Below, one piece after another: positions 52,058 to 61,670 of a stretch of DNA of 64,000 nucleotides (positions are counted from its first letter, which is position 1; every line of letters starts with the position of its first letter). Source of the stretch: Deltaproteobacteria bacterium UBA5205 (GTDB lineage Bacteria; Desulfobacterota; Syntrophorhabdia; Syntrophorhabdales; Syntrophorhabdaceae); NCBI GenBank assembly GCA_002412715.1, contig DHVP01000017.1:117019-181018 (forward strand), written 5' to 3'. Under the pieces are notes generated by a model. The model was given only the letters and a program-made list of their open reading frames with translations. It searched no databases and had not been told where the DNA came from. Both the position numbers and the translations under genes were made by a program.

Positions 52058-53989
52058 ATGGCAAGAAAAGTAATCGGAATAGACCTGGGCACTACCAATT
52101 CAGTCGTCGCTGTTATGGAAGGCGGCGAGCCGAAGGTCATCATAAATGAGGAAGGCAGCAGGCTTACACCGAGCGTGGTCGCGTTTACAAAGGATGGTGA
52201 GGTTCTCGTCGGGCAGACTGCGAAGAGGCAGGCCATAACAAACCCCGAGAATACCATATTCTCGATAAAGAGATTCGTAGGAAGACGATTCAATGAGGTG
52301 CAGGAAGAGATAAAGACGGTGCCTTTCAAAGTCGTTGGCGATCAGGAAGGCAACGTGCGCGTTGATGTCCGCGGTAAACAGTACACCCCCCAGGAAATCT
52401 CGGCATTCGTTCTTCAGAAACTGAGAAAGTCCGCGGAGGCGTACCTGGGCCAGCAGGTTGATGACGCGGTTATTACGGTCCCCGCCTACTTCAACGATTC
52501 GCAGCGCCAGGCGACAAAGGACGCCGGCAGGATCGCGGGACTCAACGTGCTTCGTATTATAAATGAGCCGACGGCATCGGCCCTGGCTTACGGTCTTGAC
52601 AAAAAGAAGGATGAGACCATCGCCGTATACGACTTCGGCGGCGGCACTTTCGATATATCGATCCTGGAAGTCGGCGACAACGTTGTGGAAGTCAAGTCTA
52701 CAAACGGCGACACGCATCTCGGCGGCGACGACATCGACCAGCGGGTAATAGACTGGATAGTCTCTGAATTCAGAAAAGATCAGGGAATCGATCTTTCCAA
52801 GGACCGGATGGCCCTGCAAAGGTTGAAAGAAGCTGCAGAACGTGCAAAGGTGGAGCTATCGACAACCATCGAGACGGAAATCAACCTCCCCTTTATCACG
52901 GCTGACGCATCGGGCCCGAAACATCTCAACATGAAACTGAGAAGGGCGGAGCTGGAAAAGCTTGCCGATGATCTTTTTCAGAGGACAATGCAGCCCTTAA
53001 GGCGGGCACTCGAGGATGCGAAGATCGCGACAAACAAGATCGACGAGGTTGTTCTCGTCGGCGGCTCCACAAGGATTCCCAAGGTTCAGGAGATCGTGAA
53101 GGAGTTCTTCGGCAAGGAGCCTCACCGGGGCGTGAACCCCGACGAGGTTGTGGCCCTCGGCGCTGCCGTTCAGGCAGGCGTTCTCGCGGGTGAGGTAAAG
53201 GACGTTCTTCTTCTCGATGTCACCCCGCTGTCGCTTGGCATAGAAACGCTGGGAGGGGTGCTGACACGTATAATCGAACGCAATACAACCATCCCGACCA
53301 AGAAGAGTCAGGTTTTTACGACCGCTGAAGACAGCCAGACAAGCGTCGAGATTCACGTACTCCAGGGAGAGCGTGAAATGGCCAGGGACAACAGGACCCT
53401 GGGAAGGTTTCACCTTATCGGGCTGCCTCCTGCACCACGGGGGATTCCACAGATCGAGGTAACCTTCGATATCGACGCAAACGGCATACTCCATGTATCC
53501 GCGAAAGATACGGCCACCGGCAAAGAGCAGAGCATCCGTATCACGGCATCCACGGGCCTCTCCGAAGATGATATCCAGAAGATGGTTCGCGATTCCGAGA
53601 CTCACTCCGAGGAGGACCGCAAGAGGAAACAGGATGTCGAGCAACGCAACCAGCTCGACAACATAATATACACAACCGAGAAAACCCTCAATGAGAACAA
53701 GGATAAACTCACGGCTGACGATATCAGGACAGTCGAGGACTTGTTGAGCCCCGCAAAAGAGGCCATCAAGAGTGGTGATTCCGAAAGGATCAAGAAGGCA
53801 GCGGAAGATCTGACAAAGGCCTCCCATAACCTCGCCGAGATACTATACAAGAAGTCATCACAAACAACATCGCAGGGCGCCCCCGGACAGGAGGCAGGAC
53901 AGGAGGCAGGACAGCAGCAGGCCCAGCAGGGCGGCGGCAAGAGAGACGATGATGTGGTGGACGCGGAATTTGAGGATGTGAAACGCTAG
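52058..53989 (+). CDS. dnaK: Molecular chaperone DnaK
   Basis: 643 aa. ATPase domain with IGIDLGTTNSVVAVMEGG, the DFGGGTFDISILEVG phosphate loop, and GGSTRIPKVQ; substrate-binding domain from about 390; acidic tail DDDVVDAEFEDVK. ATG after AGGAGG. grpE and dnaJ are not adjacent. Followed by lon after 8 bp. Confidence 0.98.
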   Translation: MARKVIGIDLGTTNSVVAVMEGGEPKVIINEEGSRLTPSVVAFTKDGEVLVGQTAKRQAITNPENTIFSIKRFVGRRFNEVQEEIKTVPFKVVGDQEGNVRVDVRGKQYTPQEISAFVLQKLRKSAEAYLGQQVDDAVITVPAYFNDSQRQATKDAGRIAGLNVLRIINEPTASALAYGLDKKKDETIAVYDFGGGTFDISILEVGDNVVEVKSTNGDTHLGGDDIDQRVIDWIVSEFRKDQGIDLSKDRMALQRLKEAAERAKVELSTTIETEINLPFITADASGPKHLNMKLRRAELEKLADDLFQRTMQPLRRALEDAKIATNKIDEVVLVGGSTRIPKVQEIVKEFFGKEPHRGVNPDEVVALGAAVQAGVLAGEVKDVLLLDVTPLSLGIETLGGVLTRIIERNTTIPTKKSQVFTTAEDSQTSVEIHVLQGEREMARDNRTLGRFHLIGLPPAPRGIPQIEVTFDIDANGILHVSAKDTATGKEQSIRITASTGLSEDDIQKMVRDSETHSEEDRKRKQDVEQRNQLDNIIYTTEKTLNENKDKLTADDIRTVEDLLSPAKEAIKSGDSERIKKAAEDLTKASHNLAEILYKKSSQTTSQGAPGQEAGQEAGQQQAQQGGGKRDDDVVDAEFEDVKR

Positions 53990-53997
53990 GGGGAATA

Positions 53998-56352
53998 ATG
54001 GTAATCGGCTTAAAAAACGATAAAAGCATAAAAGACAGGATGTTCATACCGGCGGAACTACCCGTTCTGCCGTTGAGGGGAACGGTCGCGTATCCCGACC
54101 TCGTCATGCCCCTCATCGTAGGGCGCGAAAAATCCATACGCCTTGTCGATGAGGCAATGAGTAAAGACAAGATGATAGCCATCATCACGCAGAAAAACCC
54201 CGACATAGAAGACCCGGGAGCTGAGGATCTTTATACCGTCGGGACCGTCGCGACCATCATGAAAATGGTCAAGATGGTAGACGGCAGCCAGCGGGTCGTC
54301 ATCCAGGGACTGTGCCGGTGCAAGGTCATCGAATTCACCGAGGCAGACCCCAACATCAAGGCAAGCATCCTTCCGGTGTTCGAAGACTACCAGAAAGATA
54401 TCGAGATAGACGCGATGTACATCAATCTCAAAAATCTCTACCGCAAGGCCATAGAAATGGCTCCGTACCTCTCATCGGAGCTGGCCCAGATAGCCTCCAA
54501 GGTCGAGAACCCGGGAAACCTGGCGGACCTTATCGCCTCAACGATCAACATATCGGTGATCGAGAAACAGGAGATATTGGAGAAGATCGACCTCAAGGAG
54601 AGGTTGAAGAAAGCAACGATCTACCTCAACAGGGAGGTAGAGACGCTGGAACTGAGCAGCAAGATCCAGTCGCATGTTAAGGAAGGCATTGACAAGACCC
54701 AGCGCGAATACTACCTGCGCGAACAGCTCAAGGCCATCCAGAAGGAACTTGGCGAAAGCGACGACAAGATAAACGAAGTAGACGAGCTGAAGAAGAAGAT
54801 AAAAGACGCGAAGATGCCAGACGAAGTGCGCAAGGTTGCCGACAAGGAACTCGACAGGCTTTCAAAGATGAGCAGTATGTCGGCGGAATACACTGTCGCC
54901 CGGACATACCTCGACTGGCTCACCGAGCTGCCGTGGTCGAAGGCAACTGAAGATAATCTTGACATCGACGGAGCATCGACGATCCTCGACGAAGATCATT
55001 ACGATCTCGAAAAGGTCAAGAAAAGAATCCTGGAGTATCTGGCGGTAAGGAAACTCAAAGCCGACATGAAGGGGCCTATCCTGTGTTTCGTCGGCCCTCC
55101 CGGCGTCGGAAAAACATCGCTGGGCAAGTCCATTGCCCGGGCCCTTGGCAGGAAGTTCATGAGGATCTCCCTCGGCGGCATCAGGGATGAAGCAGAGATA
55201 CGCGGGCACAGGCGTACATACGTCGGCGCCCTTCCCGGCCGCATCGTTCAGGGCATCAAGAAAGCTGGGTCCAACAACCCCATATTCATGCTCGACGAGG
55301 TTGACAAGATAGGTATGGATTTCAGGGGCGACCCGTCGAGCGCTCTGCTTGAAGTCCTCGACCCGGAACAAAACTTCTCCTTCAGCGATCACTATCTGGA
55401 GGTGCCTTTCGACCTTTCAAAGGTCATGTTCATAGCGACGGCAAACATGCTTGACCCGATACCGCCGGCGCTGAAGGACCGGATGGAAGTTCTGGAACTC
55501 CCCGGCTACACCGAGGAGGAAAAGCTTATGATCGCCCGGCAGTTCCTTATCCCGAAGGAGCGTTCCGAGCACGGCCTCTCAGAGGACCATATCGAATTCG
55601 AAGACGAGGCCCTGAAAGTAGTGATCCGTTCCCATACACGTGAATCGGGCGTCCGTAACCTTGAAAGGGAGATAGCCGCCATATGCAGGGCCGTTGCCAA
55701 GGACGTGGCGCAGGGCAAAACACAGAAACAGACAATCACCGCCGATAGTATCCACGCTTTTCTCGGACCCATCAAGTTCTTCTCCGAAGTCGCGGAGCGC
55801 ACAAAATACTCCGGGGTTGCCACGGGCCTTGCCTGGACCCCCACAGGCGGCGACATACTTTTCATCGAATCCACGAAAATGCGCGGCAAGGGCGCCCTGT
55901 CGCTGACGGGGCAGCTCGGCGACGTGATGAAGGAATCGGCCCAGGCGGCATTAAGCTACATCAGGAGCAAGTACGGAGACTACAAGATTCCCGAGGACTT
56001 TTTCGAGAAAAACGACCTCCACGTGCACGTGCCACAGGGGGCCATTCCCAAAGACGGGCCGTCGGCAGGCATCACCATGCTTGTTTCACTGGTTTCCCTG
56101 CTGACGGACAGACCGGTGCGCAACGACGTCGCCATGACAGGCGAAATCACCCTGCGCGGCCTCGTTCTCCCCGTGGGAGGGATCAAGCAGAAGGTCCTCG
56201 CCGCACGGCGCGCCGGGATCAGGAATATCGTCCTGCCCAAGCTCAACGAGAAGGACCTCGAAGAGGTCCCCGAGAGCATCAAGGACGGCATGGACTTCAA
56301 GTTCATAGAAAAAATGGATGAGGCAATAGAAATCTGCCTCGCGGCGAAGTAA
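53998..56352 (+). CDS. lon: ATP-dependent protease Lon
   Basis: 784 aa. N-terminal LAN domain (LPVLPLRGTVAYP), coiled coil, AAA+ with Walker A GPPGVGKTSLGKS and Walker B PIFMLDEVDK, and the protease domain with catalytic Ser689 in PKDGPSAG and Lys in PVGGIKQKVLAA. Close spacing to dnaK suggests a chaperone-protease stress operon. Confidence 0.98.
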   Translation: MVIGLKNDKSIKDRMFIPAELPVLPLRGTVAYPDLVMPLIVGREKSIRLVDEAMSKDKMIAIITQKNPDIEDPGAEDLYTVGTVATIMKMVKMVDGSQRVVIQGLCRCKVIEFTEADPNIKASILPVFEDYQKDIEIDAMYINLKNLYRKAIEMAPYLSSELAQIASKVENPGNLADLIASTINISVIEKQEILEKIDLKERLKKATIYLNREVETLELSSKIQSHVKEGIDKTQREYYLREQLKAIQKELGESDDKINEVDELKKKIKDAKMPDEVRKVADKELDRLSKMSSMSAEYTVARTYLDWLTELPWSKATEDNLDIDGASTILDEDHYDLEKVKKRILEYLAVRKLKADMKGPILCFVGPPGVGKTSLGKSIARALGRKFMRISLGGIRDEAEIRGHRRTYVGALPGRIVQGIKKAGSNNPIFMLDEVDKIGMDFRGDPSSALLEVLDPEQNFSFSDHYLEVPFDLSKVMFIATANMLDPIPPALKDRMEVLELPGYTEEEKLMIARQFLIPKERSEHGLSEDHIEFEDEALKVVIRSHTRESGVRNLEREIAAICRAVAKDVAQGKTQKQTITADSIHAFLGPIKFFSEVAERTKYSGVATGLAWTPTGGDILFIESTKMRGKGALSLTGQLGDVMKESAQAALSYIRSKYGDYKIPEDFFEKNDLHVHVPQGAIPKDGPSAGITMLVSLVSLLTDRPVRNDVAMTGEITLRGLVLPVGGIKQKVLAARRAGIRNIVLPKLNEKDLEEVPESIKDGMDFKFIEKMDEAIEICLAAK

Positions 56353-56391
56353 AGAAGACGGGATTCGTACTCAGAAATAGCAAACAGAACA

Positions 56392-56430
56392 AACGGGGCA
56401 AGCACACATATGCTTGTCCCGTTTTCTTTT
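56392..56430 (+). terminator. Strong terminator after lon
   Basis: AACGGGGCAAGC (56392-56403) pairs with GCTTGTCCCGTT (56412-56423) with one G-U, loop of 8 nt, then TTTTCTTTT-like run. It also faces the convergent alsD gene. Confidence 0.9.
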
Positions 56431-56480
56431 ACAATCCGGGCCGGTCTTTCTGGTTTTCTATCACCCTTTCCCCGTCTTCC

Positions 56481-57260
56481 TCACTTCTCCACCGCCTTCA
56501 GTTCCTTCGCCCTGTCCGGCTCAAGGTCGGCTTTATCAAAGGCGGCATCATCGGGGAGGATGAGGGAAAACTCCCGGGAGTCATCGATCTCCATTATGGC
56601 GTTATTGATGGCAAAATCCAGGACGTGGCCTCCCATCTTACCGTCGGCGCGGAGAAAGTGAAGGTGATAGCCGGGCACGTTGACGCCTTTCGCAAAGGAA
56701 GGACACCAGAAACCGACCATCGTTCCGGAAACGTCGGTGAACTCGAAGATCGGCTGGGTCTTTACAACCTCCGCCAGCTGCTGGTATGGCTTCTTCTGTG
56801 CGGGAACGCTCCTCGCTTTTACCATGCCGAACGTCCCCGTGATCTTGATCGCATAGAAGGCGTTGCGCGTGGGAAAGGCCTTTTCGGTCTGTTCGGTGAA
56901 GCTTGTGAAGGTGACACCTTTCTTGAGAGGGATTGTCCTGTCCGCTTTGAAGAAGGTGACTGCAGCGAAGGGGGTCTTGACTTCCGGCCCCGGCCGCAGG
57001 ACGGCACCTGTGGACGTCACCTGATAGAAAACCCCATCGAGAAGGACCATCTCGCCGTCGAGGGTGGCGAAAGTCCCTAGGCCGAAATCGCCTTTCGTGC
57101 CCAATTCGCCAAGGGTCGTCGGACCGTCGTACACTCCTGTCATAAGTGCGTCTATCGTCGATACCTGCGTGATCGTATCCTCCCCGGCAAAACACATAAC
57201 CGCCGGGAGAACCGCGCACACGACCATCAATACCTTTATAAAACGTTTTGTCATATCCAT
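56481..57260 (-). CDS. alsD: Alpha-acetolactate decarboxylase with signal peptide
   Basis: 259 aa. ISTIDALMTGVYDGPTT-like start (here VSTIDALMTGVYDG), LGTFATLDGEMVLLDG, EFTDVSGTMVGFW, and metal-binding His in GYHLHFLRADGKMGGHVLDF are the diagnostic blocks of the family. It turns acetolactate into acetoin. An N-terminal hydrophobic signal with cleavage near CFAG-ED indicates export, unlike many cytosolic homologues. ilvB is in the window but far away. Last gene of a three-gene minus-strand set. Confidence 0.9.
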   Translation of the reverse strand: MDMTKRFIKVLMVVCAVLPAVMCFAGEDTITQVSTIDALMTGVYDGPTTLGELGTKGDFGLGTFATLDGEMVLLDGVFYQVTSTGAVLRPGPEVKTPFAAVTFFKADRTIPLKKGVTFTSFTEQTEKAFPTRNAFYAIKITGTFGMVKARSVPAQKKPYQQLAEVVKTQPIFEFTDVSGTMVGFWCPSFAKGVNVPGYHLHFLRADGKMGGHVLDFAINNAIMEIDDSREFSLILPDDAAFDKADLEPDRAKELKAVEK

Positions 57261-57273
57261 CGCCCGCCTTTAT

Positions 57274-57609
57274 TTACGGTGCCAGCTGAACCTGGTCACC
57301 GAATCTTTCTTTCAGGGCATCAGTCAGAGAATCGGCCTTGCCCTGCGATTCGAATTCCACCATCAGTTCACCGCCATCCCCCACCACAAGGCGACCGAAG
57401 GGTCTTACCACCTCCGCCACGTCATCCGGCTCCACGGTCCACCAGCCGCGGGTCCGTCTCAACAGCTCCTCACCCTTGAGCTTCTGAGGAGTCACGAGGT
57501 CTATGGAGCGAAACCAGGCATCCCAGCCTATTTGCGCCGGGGCGCGCATGACGGGGGCCACGGGATCATGATAGATCCTGCACCTTCCGAAGAGACGAAG
57601 ACGGATCAT
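57274..57609 (-). CDS. Conserved-looking protein of unknown function
   Basis: 111 aa, Arg- and Trp-rich, no signal or membrane segment. The C-terminal half (VVRPFGRLVVGDGGELMVEFESQG) reads like a compact beta structure. No family recognised. Start overlaps the stop of the upstream gene by 4 nt, so the two are coupled; alsD follows after 13 bp. Confidence 0.6.
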   Translation of the reverse strand: MIRLRLFGRCRIYHDPVAPVMRAPAQIGWDAWFRSIDLVTPQKLKGEELLRRTRGWWTVEPDDVAEVVRPFGRLVVGDGGELMVEFESQGKADSLTDALKERFGDQVQLAP

Positions 57610-57944
57610 TTAAGCACCTCATCGACCAGTTTTTTCAAGGCGGCATCCTCCGGCAGAACATCTTTTGGAATAACGACACCCCTCATTGACAATGCCCTGG
57701 CAAGACAGAAGATGTAGATTGCAGCGGCAGAGCGCTCGTCAGCCCCGATGCCGCGCTGCATGGCGGAAGCCCAGGATCTCTCAAAAAATTCCAGCGCTAT
57801 CTCACGAAAACGGCGAAGGCGCTCATCGCGTGACGAGACACCGACCGCCTGAAGAAACCCTTTCTGGGTCGTTTCGATGGCAGCGAAGATTCCGCGCATA
57901 TAGCGTATCTGGGGGTCGCGTCCCCATGTGTCATTATCGGTCAT
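57606..57944 (-). CDS. Helical protein of unknown function
   Basis: 112 aa, predicted all-helical, soluble (IRYMRGIFAAIETTQKGFL, FREIALEFFERSWASAM). No family recognised. ATG has GGAGGAGAG directly upstream, a strong site. First gene of the set leading to alsD. Confidence 0.6.
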   Translation of the reverse strand: MTDNDTWGRDPQIRYMRGIFAAIETTQKGFLQAVGVSSRDERLRRFREIALEFFERSWASAMQRGIGADERSAAAIYIFCLARALSMRGVVIPKDVLPEDAALKKLVDEVLK

Positions 57945-58019
57945 CTCTCCTCCATGGGGCCGAACTTCCGGATATATTCCTGCACCATAATCCGGGCAAA
58001 AGTTTTCAAGTTGACTAAT

Positions 58020-58048
58020 AAAATAATAGAATGAGGCCGGGGTGTCAA
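58020..58048 (-). promoter_or_regulatory. Probable promoter of the unknown-unknown-alsD set
   Basis: Minus strand: TTGACA (58048-58043), 17-bp spacer, TATTTT (58025-58020), about 75 bp before the ATG at 57944. Confidence 0.5.
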
Positions 58049-58132
58049 GCTTCCCTGCAAAGCAGCGAAGGTGTTACCTCTGCTATTTTTTTTCTTTACA
58101 AGACCACTTTGGCTGGACCATACTTTAGGATT

Positions 58133-58714
58133 ATGAAGAAAACTTTTCCCTGTGTTGTCACCCTGTTCACCTTGGTCCTGCTCGTTTTGGCCGTATCCGG
58201 ACAGGGGGCGGCCGCCCAACCCACAGACATGTTTCTCCTCGCCTTCGGCAAGGGAAAGGTCGAGGTAAAGCTCTACTCCGATTATTTCTGCGGGGCCTGC
58301 AAGGCGCTTGAGCCTAACATCGAATATCTCATCGCCGACCTCGTAAAGCGAAACATCATTACAATCACTTTCGTCGACTCTCCGATGCATAAACACTCTG
58401 CTCTGTATGCTCGCTATTTTCTTTACATACTAAACGCCAGGAAGGAAATAGGCCACGCACTCAAGGCGCGTGCGGCCCTGTTCGAGGCCGCGCAGCAGAA
58501 TATCAGCGACAAAGACAAGCTGGAGGAATTCCTCACGGCAAAAGGTTTCAAACTGAAGCTCTTCGACACCAAACCTGTCTTCAACACCCTTCAGGGATAC
58601 CTCCGCATCGATCATATAAATGCCACACCCACCTGCGTTGTGGTACGGAACGACAAGAAGCAATTCCATCAGGGGTCGGCAGACATAACCAAAATGCTGG
58701 AAAACCTGAAATAG
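58133..58714 (+). CDS. Exported thioredoxin-fold (DsbA/DsbG-like) protein
   Basis: 193 aa from ATG 58133 (TTTAGG upstream). Signal peptide with cleavage near GAAAQ. YSDYFCGACKALEPNIEYL carries a CGAC redox motif at the start of a thioredoxin helix, a helical insertion follows, and NATPTCVVVRNDKKQ keeps the cis-Pro (T-P). Probably a periplasmic disulfide oxidoreductase. The cysteines are ordinary here, not Sec. Confidence 0.82.
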   Translation: MKKTFPCVVTLFTLVLLVLAVSGQGAAAQPTDMFLLAFGKGKVEVKLYSDYFCGACKALEPNIEYLIADLVKRNIITITFVDSPMHKHSALYARYFLYILNARKEIGHALKARAALFEAAQQNISDKDKLEEFLTAKGFKLKLFDTKPVFNTLQGYLRIDHINATPTCVVVRNDKKQFHQGSADITKMLENLK

Positions 58715-58731
58715 CCCGACAGGGAGGGACC

Positions 58732-59142
58732 ATGGAAGACAGGGACGATGAAAAAAAGAAGCTCCTTGAGGAATCGCGTGTTATAGCGATCGTCGGCCTG
58801 TCACCGGACGAACAGAAGGCAAGCAACGTCGTCGCCGTCTACCTCATAGCCCACGGATACAGGGTCATTCCTGTCAACCCCAACCATGCCGAAATACTAG
58901 GACAGAAATCGTATGCGTCGCTCTCCGACGTGCCGGAGAAAATCGACATCGTCGATATATTCATGAAGGCCGAAAACGTCCTGCCCGTTGTGGAAGAAGC
59001 GATCAAACTTGCTCCGAAGGCAATCTGGCTCCAGCTTGGCATCGTGAACGAGGAAGCCAGAAAACTGGTTGAATCGAGCAATATCCCCTTCTTCATGGAC
59101 CAATGCATCAAACAGCAGCACGCAAAACTCTTCGGAAAATGA
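58732..59142 (+). CDS. CoA-binding domain protein (YccU-like)
   Basis: 136 aa, Rossmann-type CoA_binding fold: VIAIVGLSPDEQKASNVVAVYL, VIPVNPNHAEILGQKSYASL, IDIVDIFMKAENV, IWLQLGIVNEEA, and a C-terminal FMDQCIKQQHAKL. Soluble, presumably binds CoA or an acyl-CoA; no enzymatic role known. ATG follows AGGGAGGGACC. Confidence 0.88.
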   Translation: MEDRDDEKKKLLEESRVIAIVGLSPDEQKASNVVAVYLIAHGYRVIPVNPNHAEILGQKSYASLSDVPEKIDIVDIFMKAENVLPVVEEAIKLAPKAIWLQLGIVNEEARKLVESSNIPFFMDQCIKQQHAKLFGK

Positions 59143-59223
59143 GAATGACAGGCCCCCTACCGGGACTTGAGAGAGTATCATCAGAATAACCAATCGCCAT
59201 CTAACGAGGGTGCTATTACAATC

Positions 59224-60969
59224 ATGGACAAACATCCTTCCTCGCACCACACTTCGTCTCATAACGAACCCGCCGACCTCTTTCTTGCCGGCGGGACCCT
59301 CATCAACGTCTATTCCGGCGAACTGCTCGAGGCCAACATTGCAGTAAAGAATGAAAAGATCCTTTATGTGGGTCCCTCCACACATCAGGCCGGAAAAGGA
59401 ACGAGGGTCCTCGAGGTCGGCGGTAAGATCATTGCGCCCGGTTACATAGAACCGCATTTTCATCCCTGGGACGTTTACAACCCGGTGTCAATCGGCGAAG
59501 AGGCGTTAAGGCGAGGAACCACGACCGCCTTCAGTGACGACCTGATATTCTACATTGAAATGGGGCCGAAGCTTTTTCAGGACTTCATGGACGCCTTCTC
59601 GAAAATGCCCATAAAGTATTATTGGTCACTGAGGACGGCGCCGCAGTCTCCCATGAAAGACGAAAAGCAGGTCTTTTCCGTGGAGAATCTTACCGATGTC
59701 CTTGAGAACCCCTTAATCCAATCCATCGGGGAGATTACGCGATGGATGGATTTGATCGACGGCGATCCGGAAATGGCCCGGGTGATCGCCAGGACTAAAG
59801 AACTGAAGAAAAGGGTCGATGGTCACACCGCGGGCGCCAAGTATGATAAGCTGAACCGGCTTGCCATGGCGGGCATCGAATCCTGCCATGAAAGCATCAA
59901 CGGTCAGAACGTTCTCGACAGGCTGAGATTGGGCTTCTACGTCATGCTGCGGGAAAGCTCCCTTCGGCCGGATTTAAGCCTCCTCCTCAAGGCAGTCGCC
60001 AGGAGCCATGTCCTCACCGATCGCCTTCTGCTGACGACCGACGGTTCAATGCCGGAATACTATCACAGGCATGGTGTCACCGATCACCTGATCAGGATAG
60101 CCCTCAAAGAAGGCATCGATCCGATCACCGCCTACCGGATGGTGACCATCAACCCGGCGGTCTATTTCGGATTTGACCACAAGATCGGAGGAATCGCTCC
60201 CGGACGGGACGCCGATATGGTCATCCTGGAAGACATTCTTAACCCCACCCCGGAGACCGTCATCTCCAGAGGCAAAGTAGTCGCCGAAAAAGGTCGCCTC
60301 ATTGAACCGTTCCCCGAGGTGGAGTGGGAAAAGTACTTTCCCGCCGCTTCCTTCTCCAAACGCGAGTGGGTCGCAAACAAGGACCTTTTCAGAATCCCCG
60401 TTTCCGGCCAAATCACCCGTTTTCCCGTTATCGAGCTTCTCAATCCCGCGATCACGCGGACCGATTGGACTGATTTCGATTCCAAAAACGGGTTCCTGGA
60501 TGTTGACACGTCGCGGTTTCTCATCGTCGCTGTCATAAGCAGGGACGGCAGCTGGATAACCACGGGGCTCCTCAAGGGTTTCGGCAATGGAATTGAAGCC
60601 CTCGTTTCCACTTACAATACGGCGGCGCAGATACTGGTCATCGGAAGCAACACCGAGGCGATGAGGACAGCGGTAAACAGAGTCCTTGAAATAAAGGGAG
60701 GTATCGTCATTTACAACAAGGGCAAGCCCTGCTACGAACTGCCGCTGCCCATCGGCGGAGTCATGTCAGAGAAAAGCCTGCCCGCTCTCGCCGAAAAAGA
60801 AAAACAATTCCAGTCAATCCTTTTTTCAAAGGGATACCCCCATCACGACCCCATGTACAGCCTGGTATTCCTGCCAAACGATTTTCTGCCCGAAGTCAGG
60901 ATCAACTATCGGGGCATTATCGATGTAAGGAACAATAAGGTTCTCTGGCCCAGGAGAGATCTGGTCTGA
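59224..60969 (+). CDS. ade: Adenine deaminase
   Basis: 581 aa, amidohydrolase superfamily. LFLAGGTLINVYSGE, metal site GYIEPHFHP, HTAGA, LTTDGSMPEYYHRHG and GIAPGRDADMVIL define the Ade family, with the extra C-terminal domain of the family from about 390. Converts adenine to hypoxanthine for purine salvage. ATG 59224 is chosen by alignment; the ribosome-binding site is weak. Confidence 0.92.
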   Translation: MDKHPSSHHTSSHNEPADLFLAGGTLINVYSGELLEANIAVKNEKILYVGPSTHQAGKGTRVLEVGGKIIAPGYIEPHFHPWDVYNPVSIGEEALRRGTTTAFSDDLIFYIEMGPKLFQDFMDAFSKMPIKYYWSLRTAPQSPMKDEKQVFSVENLTDVLENPLIQSIGEITRWMDLIDGDPEMARVIARTKELKKRVDGHTAGAKYDKLNRLAMAGIESCHESINGQNVLDRLRLGFYVMLRESSLRPDLSLLLKAVARSHVLTDRLLLTTDGSMPEYYHRHGVTDHLIRIALKEGIDPITAYRMVTINPAVYFGFDHKIGGIAPGRDADMVILEDILNPTPETVISRGKVVAEKGRLIEPFPEVEWEKYFPAASFSKREWVANKDLFRIPVSGQITRFPVIELLNPAITRTDWTDFDSKNGFLDVDTSRFLIVAVISRDGSWITTGLLKGFGNGIEALVSTYNTAAQILVIGSNTEAMRTAVNRVLEIKGGIVIYNKGKPCYELPLPIGGVMSEKSLPALAEKEKQFQSILFSKGYPHHDPMYSLVFLPNDFLPEVRINYRGIIDVRNNKVLWPRRDLV

Positions 60970-61056
60970 TAGATACCCCGCCCCCCTCAAACTTAGTCTA
61001 TGCTGCGGGCATCAAGCTCTTTAGAAGTATTAAAATTGATTGATCATCGAGTTCAA

Positions 61057-61104
61057 TGGCGCGTCCGCCGCGATTCGAACGCGGGGCCTTTGGCTCCGGA
61101 GGCC
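61057..61104 (-). pseudogene. 3' fragment of tRNA-Arg(CCG), likely attachment site
   Basis: Minus strand: anticodon loop CTCCGGA, GCCAA half stem, T arm CCGCG-TTCGAAT-CGCGG, 3' acceptor strand CGGACGC, discriminator G and CCA (61059-61057). The 5' half of the tRNA is absent: sequence beyond the anticodon stem does not fold. Such 3' halves are what integrases leave as one end of an island, and a broken integrase follows at once. Confidence 0.75.
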
Positions 61105-61229
61105 CTTTCAAAGGGTTTTCCGTTATTCGTGAAATCATTACTTATTCTGTACAAACCATTATCGGTAATGGTTATATGCGTGATCCATATTGACACCATA
61201 TTACTCCATGAGGCAACATCGGTCCTGAT

Positions 61230-61670
61230 GTGTCAAGGTATAATAATCACCTCCTCCCCGCCCTGGGCAAGCTAGCCTTGGATGAGATTATCGCTGAGAG
61301 GCTCGAAAACCTGAAAACTTCCCTTCAAGAGGGCCTCTCCCCTCAAACGGTAAAACACGTCCTGTCCCTGGTCCGACGCATCATCAACCGGGCTATAACA
61401 CAACGCCAGTGGAGCGGGGAAAACCCCGTCTCCCGGGTCGACCTCCCGCGCGTCAGTAACCGCCGGGTACGGTTTCTGTCGTTCGAGGAAGCAAAAGCCC
61501 TCCTGGCCGCCCTCAAAGAAAAGAGCCTCCTGATCCACGACATGGCGCTCCTCTCCCTCCACTGCGGCCTGCGCCTCGGCGAGGTAACCGCCCTGCAACC
61601 TCAACATATAGACCTGTCATCTGGCATCATCCACGTCATGGATGCGAAAAACGGCACATCCCGTGGATAT
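61230..61670 (+). pseudogene. N-terminal and middle part of a broken tyrosine recombinase
   Basis: The frame shows the core-binding domain (YNNHLLPALGKLALDEI, LSPQTVKHVLSLVRRIINRA, NPVSRVDLP) and the first half of the catalytic domain with Arg in HCGLRLGEVTALQPQHIDL. The start is missing (in-frame stop just upstream), and at about 61670 the gene runs into the IS-like palindrome. Its C-terminal end reappears at 62493. Confidence 0.8.
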
